Source: Methylocaldum sp035627495 (GTDB lineage: Bacteria > Pseudomonadota > Gammaproteobacteria > Methylococcales > Methylococcaceae). Taken from it: 64,000 nt of DNA. Below, one piece after another: positions 62,371-64,000 of this stretch. The position numbers and the translations under genes are program-made. Location of the stretch: positions 62,001-126,000 of the forward strand of contig NZ_DASPLO010000195.1 in assembly GCF_035627495.1 (NCBI RefSeq). Reading direction: 5' to 3'. The notes beneath the pieces are model-generated. The model ran no database searches, was not told the DNA's origin, and worked only from the letters and a program-made list of their open reading frames with translations. Each line of letters opens with the position of its first letter. Within the stretch, counting starts at the first letter, position 1.

Positions 62371-63654
62371 TTAGAGGGTTTGACGGAACGCGCCGCGTCC
62401 CGCGTACCGGGCTTTGTCTCCCAACTGCTCCTCGATTTTGAGGAGTCGGTTGTATTTGGCGACTCTGTCGGAACGGCTGAGAGAGCCGGTCTTGATCTGT
62501 CCGGAACAGGTGGCTACGGCAAGATCTGCTATGGTGGTGTCTTCGGTTTCGCCGGAACGGTGCGAGACGACCGACGTATAACCGGCCTGGTGCGCTATGG
62601 CTATGGCTTCCAGGGTTTCCGTCAGAGTGCCGATTTGGTTGACCTTGATCAGGATGGAGTTGGCGATTTTAGCTTCGATGCCCTGCTTCAGGATGGCGGG
62701 ATTCGTGACGAAAAGATCGTCGCCCACGAGCTGAATGCGTTGTCCGAGCCGATCGGTCAAAATGCCCCAGCCATGCCAGTCGTTTTCCGCCATGCCGTCT
62801 TCGATGGTGATGATGGGATATTTTTCGACCCAGGCGGCCAGGTAGCTTGCGAATTCGTCCGAATTAAACCGTTTGCCCTCGGATTCCAAACTATAGACAC
62901 CGTCCTGGTAGAACTCGGAGCTGGCGACGTCCAGGCCAAGATAGATGTCTTTTCCGGCTTGATATCCTGCCCGCTCGATGGCTTCGAGAATGACGCCGAT
63001 AGCGGATTCGTTGGAGGGAAGATTCGGCGCGAAGCCGCCTTCGTCCCCCACGCCAGTGCCGAGACCCTGTTCGGCCAACACTTTTTTTAGAGCGTGGAAA
63101 ACTTCCGCGCCATAACGGAGAGCCTCCCTGAAGCTGGGCGCGCCGACGGGAAGGATCATGAATTCCTGCATATCCACGCTGTTGTCGGCGTGAGCGCCAC
63201 CGTTGATGATGTTCATCATGGGCACCGGCAACAGGAACTCTCCGCTGCGGTTGAGGTAAGCATAGAGCGGCTTGCGGGCATGATTCGCCGCAGCGTGGGC
63301 GGTTGCCAGGGAGACTCCCAAGATTGCGTTGGCTCCCAGGCAGCCTTTGTTTTCGGTGCCGTCCAGTTCGATCATTTTGCGGTCGACCGCCGCCTGGTCA
63401 TCGGCATCCATTCCCAAAACGGCCGGCCGGATTGCCGTTTTAACATTCTCAACGGCCTTTAAAACGCCTTTGCCCAAATAGCGGGCTTTATCGCCGTCCC
63501 GGAGTTCGATGGCTTCGCGCGTCCCGGTGGAGGCTCCAGAGGGCACCATAGCGGAGCCGATGGCTCCCGATTCAAGCATTACCTCTACGGCGACGGTAGG
63601 ATTGCCTCTGGAGTCAAGCACCTCGTGTGCTCGTACTTCGGTAATTTTGCTCAT
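62371..63654 (-). CDS. eno: Enolase
   Basis: A 427-residue glycolytic enzyme interconverting 2-phosphoglycerate and PEP, also part of the degradosome in relatives. VLDSRGNPTVAVEV, the SGASTGTREAIELRDGD loop, the GDEGGFAP segment and SHRSGETEDTTIADLAV (catalytic region) are all present. It lies 49 bp after kdsA and before ftsB, a common gammaproteobacterial order. Confidence 0.98.
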   Translation of the reverse strand: MSKITEVRAHEVLDSRGNPTVAVEVMLESGAIGSAMVPSGASTGTREAIELRDGDKARYLGKGVLKAVENVKTAIRPAVLGMDADDQAAVDRKMIELDGTENKGCLGANAILGVSLATAHAAANHARKPLYAYLNRSGEFLLPVPMMNIINGGAHADNSVDMQEFMILPVGAPSFREALRYGAEVFHALKKVLAEQGLGTGVGDEGGFAPNLPSNESAIGVILEAIERAGYQAGKDIYLGLDVASSEFYQDGVYSLESEGKRFNSDEFASYLAAWVEKYPIITIEDGMAENDWHGWGILTDRLGQRIQLVGDDLFVTNPAILKQGIEAKIANSILIKVNQIGTLTETLEAIAIAHQAGYTSVVSHRSGETEDTTIADLAVATCSGQIKTGSLSRSDRVAKYNRLLKIEEQLGDKARYAGRGAFRQTL

Positions 63655-63703
63655 ATGTTCCGTTCCTGTGGTATCGGGGATGTCGCTGTGAAACTAATTC
63701 CGT

Positions 63704-64000
63704 CTAGACCATTCCGCGCTGCTTGACGATGCGGTCGATTTCGACCAGCGTTTCTAAAAGCTCCTTTATGCGAGCTAGAGGCCATGAATTGGGGCCGTCG
63801 CTTTTGGCCTTGTCCGGTTCGGGATGAGTTTCCATAAACAATCCGGAGATGCCGACCGCTATGGCTGCCTTGGCTAGCGTCGGTATAAATTCCCGCTGTC
63901 CTCCGGAAGCCGTGCCTTGACCGCCGGGTAACTGTACCGAGTGAGTGGCGTCGAACACCACGGGACAGCCGGTCTCGCGCATGATGACGAGAGCGCGCAT
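63704..64000 (-). CDS. kdsA: KDO-8-phosphate synthase, C-terminal part (5' end outside window)
   Basis: The frame is open to the last base, so only the last ~98 residues are seen. GCPVVFDATHSVQLPGGQG, SGGQREFIPTLAKAAIAVGI and GLFMETHPEPDKAKSDGPN are typical of KdsA. It joins PEP and arabinose-5-phosphate for lipopolysaccharide core synthesis. Confidence 0.96.
   Translation of the reverse strand: MRALVIMRETGCPVVFDATHSVQLPGGQGTASGGQREFIPTLAKAAIAVGISGLFMETHPEPDKAKSDGPNSWPLARIKELLETLVEIDRIVKQRGMV

Overview
The window looks like chromosome of a gammaproteobacterial methanotroph of the Methylococcaceae type. The reasons are a PmoC subunit of particulate methane monooxygenase with all its metal ligands, a group of membrane-anchored copper proteins, and gammaproteobacterial housekeeping blocks (kdsA-eno-ftsB-ispD-ispF-truD; tsaC-topA-smg-dprA-lysM//def-fmt-rsmB-ntrYX-trkA). 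The genus is inferred; no rRNA is present to settle it.

Layout. 1-4.6 kb: an iron-uptake operon (tonB, exbB, exbD, a TonB-dependent siderophore receptor, a PepSY-type membrane protein). 5-7.8 kb: a BON protein, an AsmA-like protein and a small protein of unknown function. 8-11.3 kb: divergent metR/metE with a probable MetR box between them. 11.3-12 kb: no gene, but an unusually strong folded element at 11549-11641. 12-18 kb: a YkvA protein and a signalling group (MASE1 histidine kinase, RsbT-like kinase, RsbU-like PAS/PP2C phosphatase). 18-22 kb: an orphan pmoC with an unusual insertion, a sensor-only membrane protein and a chemoreceptor sharing that sensor fold. 22-24.4 kb: accessory scar next to tRNA-Pro(CGG), with a decayed paralogue of the 7.5-kb small gene, a SemiSWEET, a glycosyltransferase remnant and a frameshifted tyrosine integrase.

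24.4-44 kb is mostly housekeeping: ispB, tsaC, topA, smg, dprA, a LysM protein, def, fmt, rsmB, a DUF4390 protein, ntrY, ntrX (lacking GAFTGA), trkA, a methyltransferase, a rhodanese, a family-2 glycosyltransferase and typA. 44-48 kb: a small membrane protein, an ammonium transporter and two ferritin-like proteins. 48-51.6 kb: a three-gene copper operon (YtkA-like, two-domain multicopper oxidase, cupredoxin), each product with an export signal and one C-terminal membrane anchor. 51.9-55.5 kb: glutaredoxin 3, a 46-residue ORF coupled to a DUF2892 protein, a duplicated-domain lipoprotein, a DUF502 protein and a PEP-mutase/isocitrate-lyase family enzyme. 55.5-64 kb: panE-like, hda, wrbA, arsC-like, a CBS protein, uppP, truD, ispF, ispD, ftsB, eno and the 3' end of kdsA.

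Working together: the iron and copper genes, pmoC and the ferritin-like genes fit the metal economy of a methane oxidiser. The most unusual points are the pmoC insertion, the anchored copper trio, the folded element at 11.5 kb, the GAFTGA-less NtrX, and a small gene duplicated together with its upstream block.
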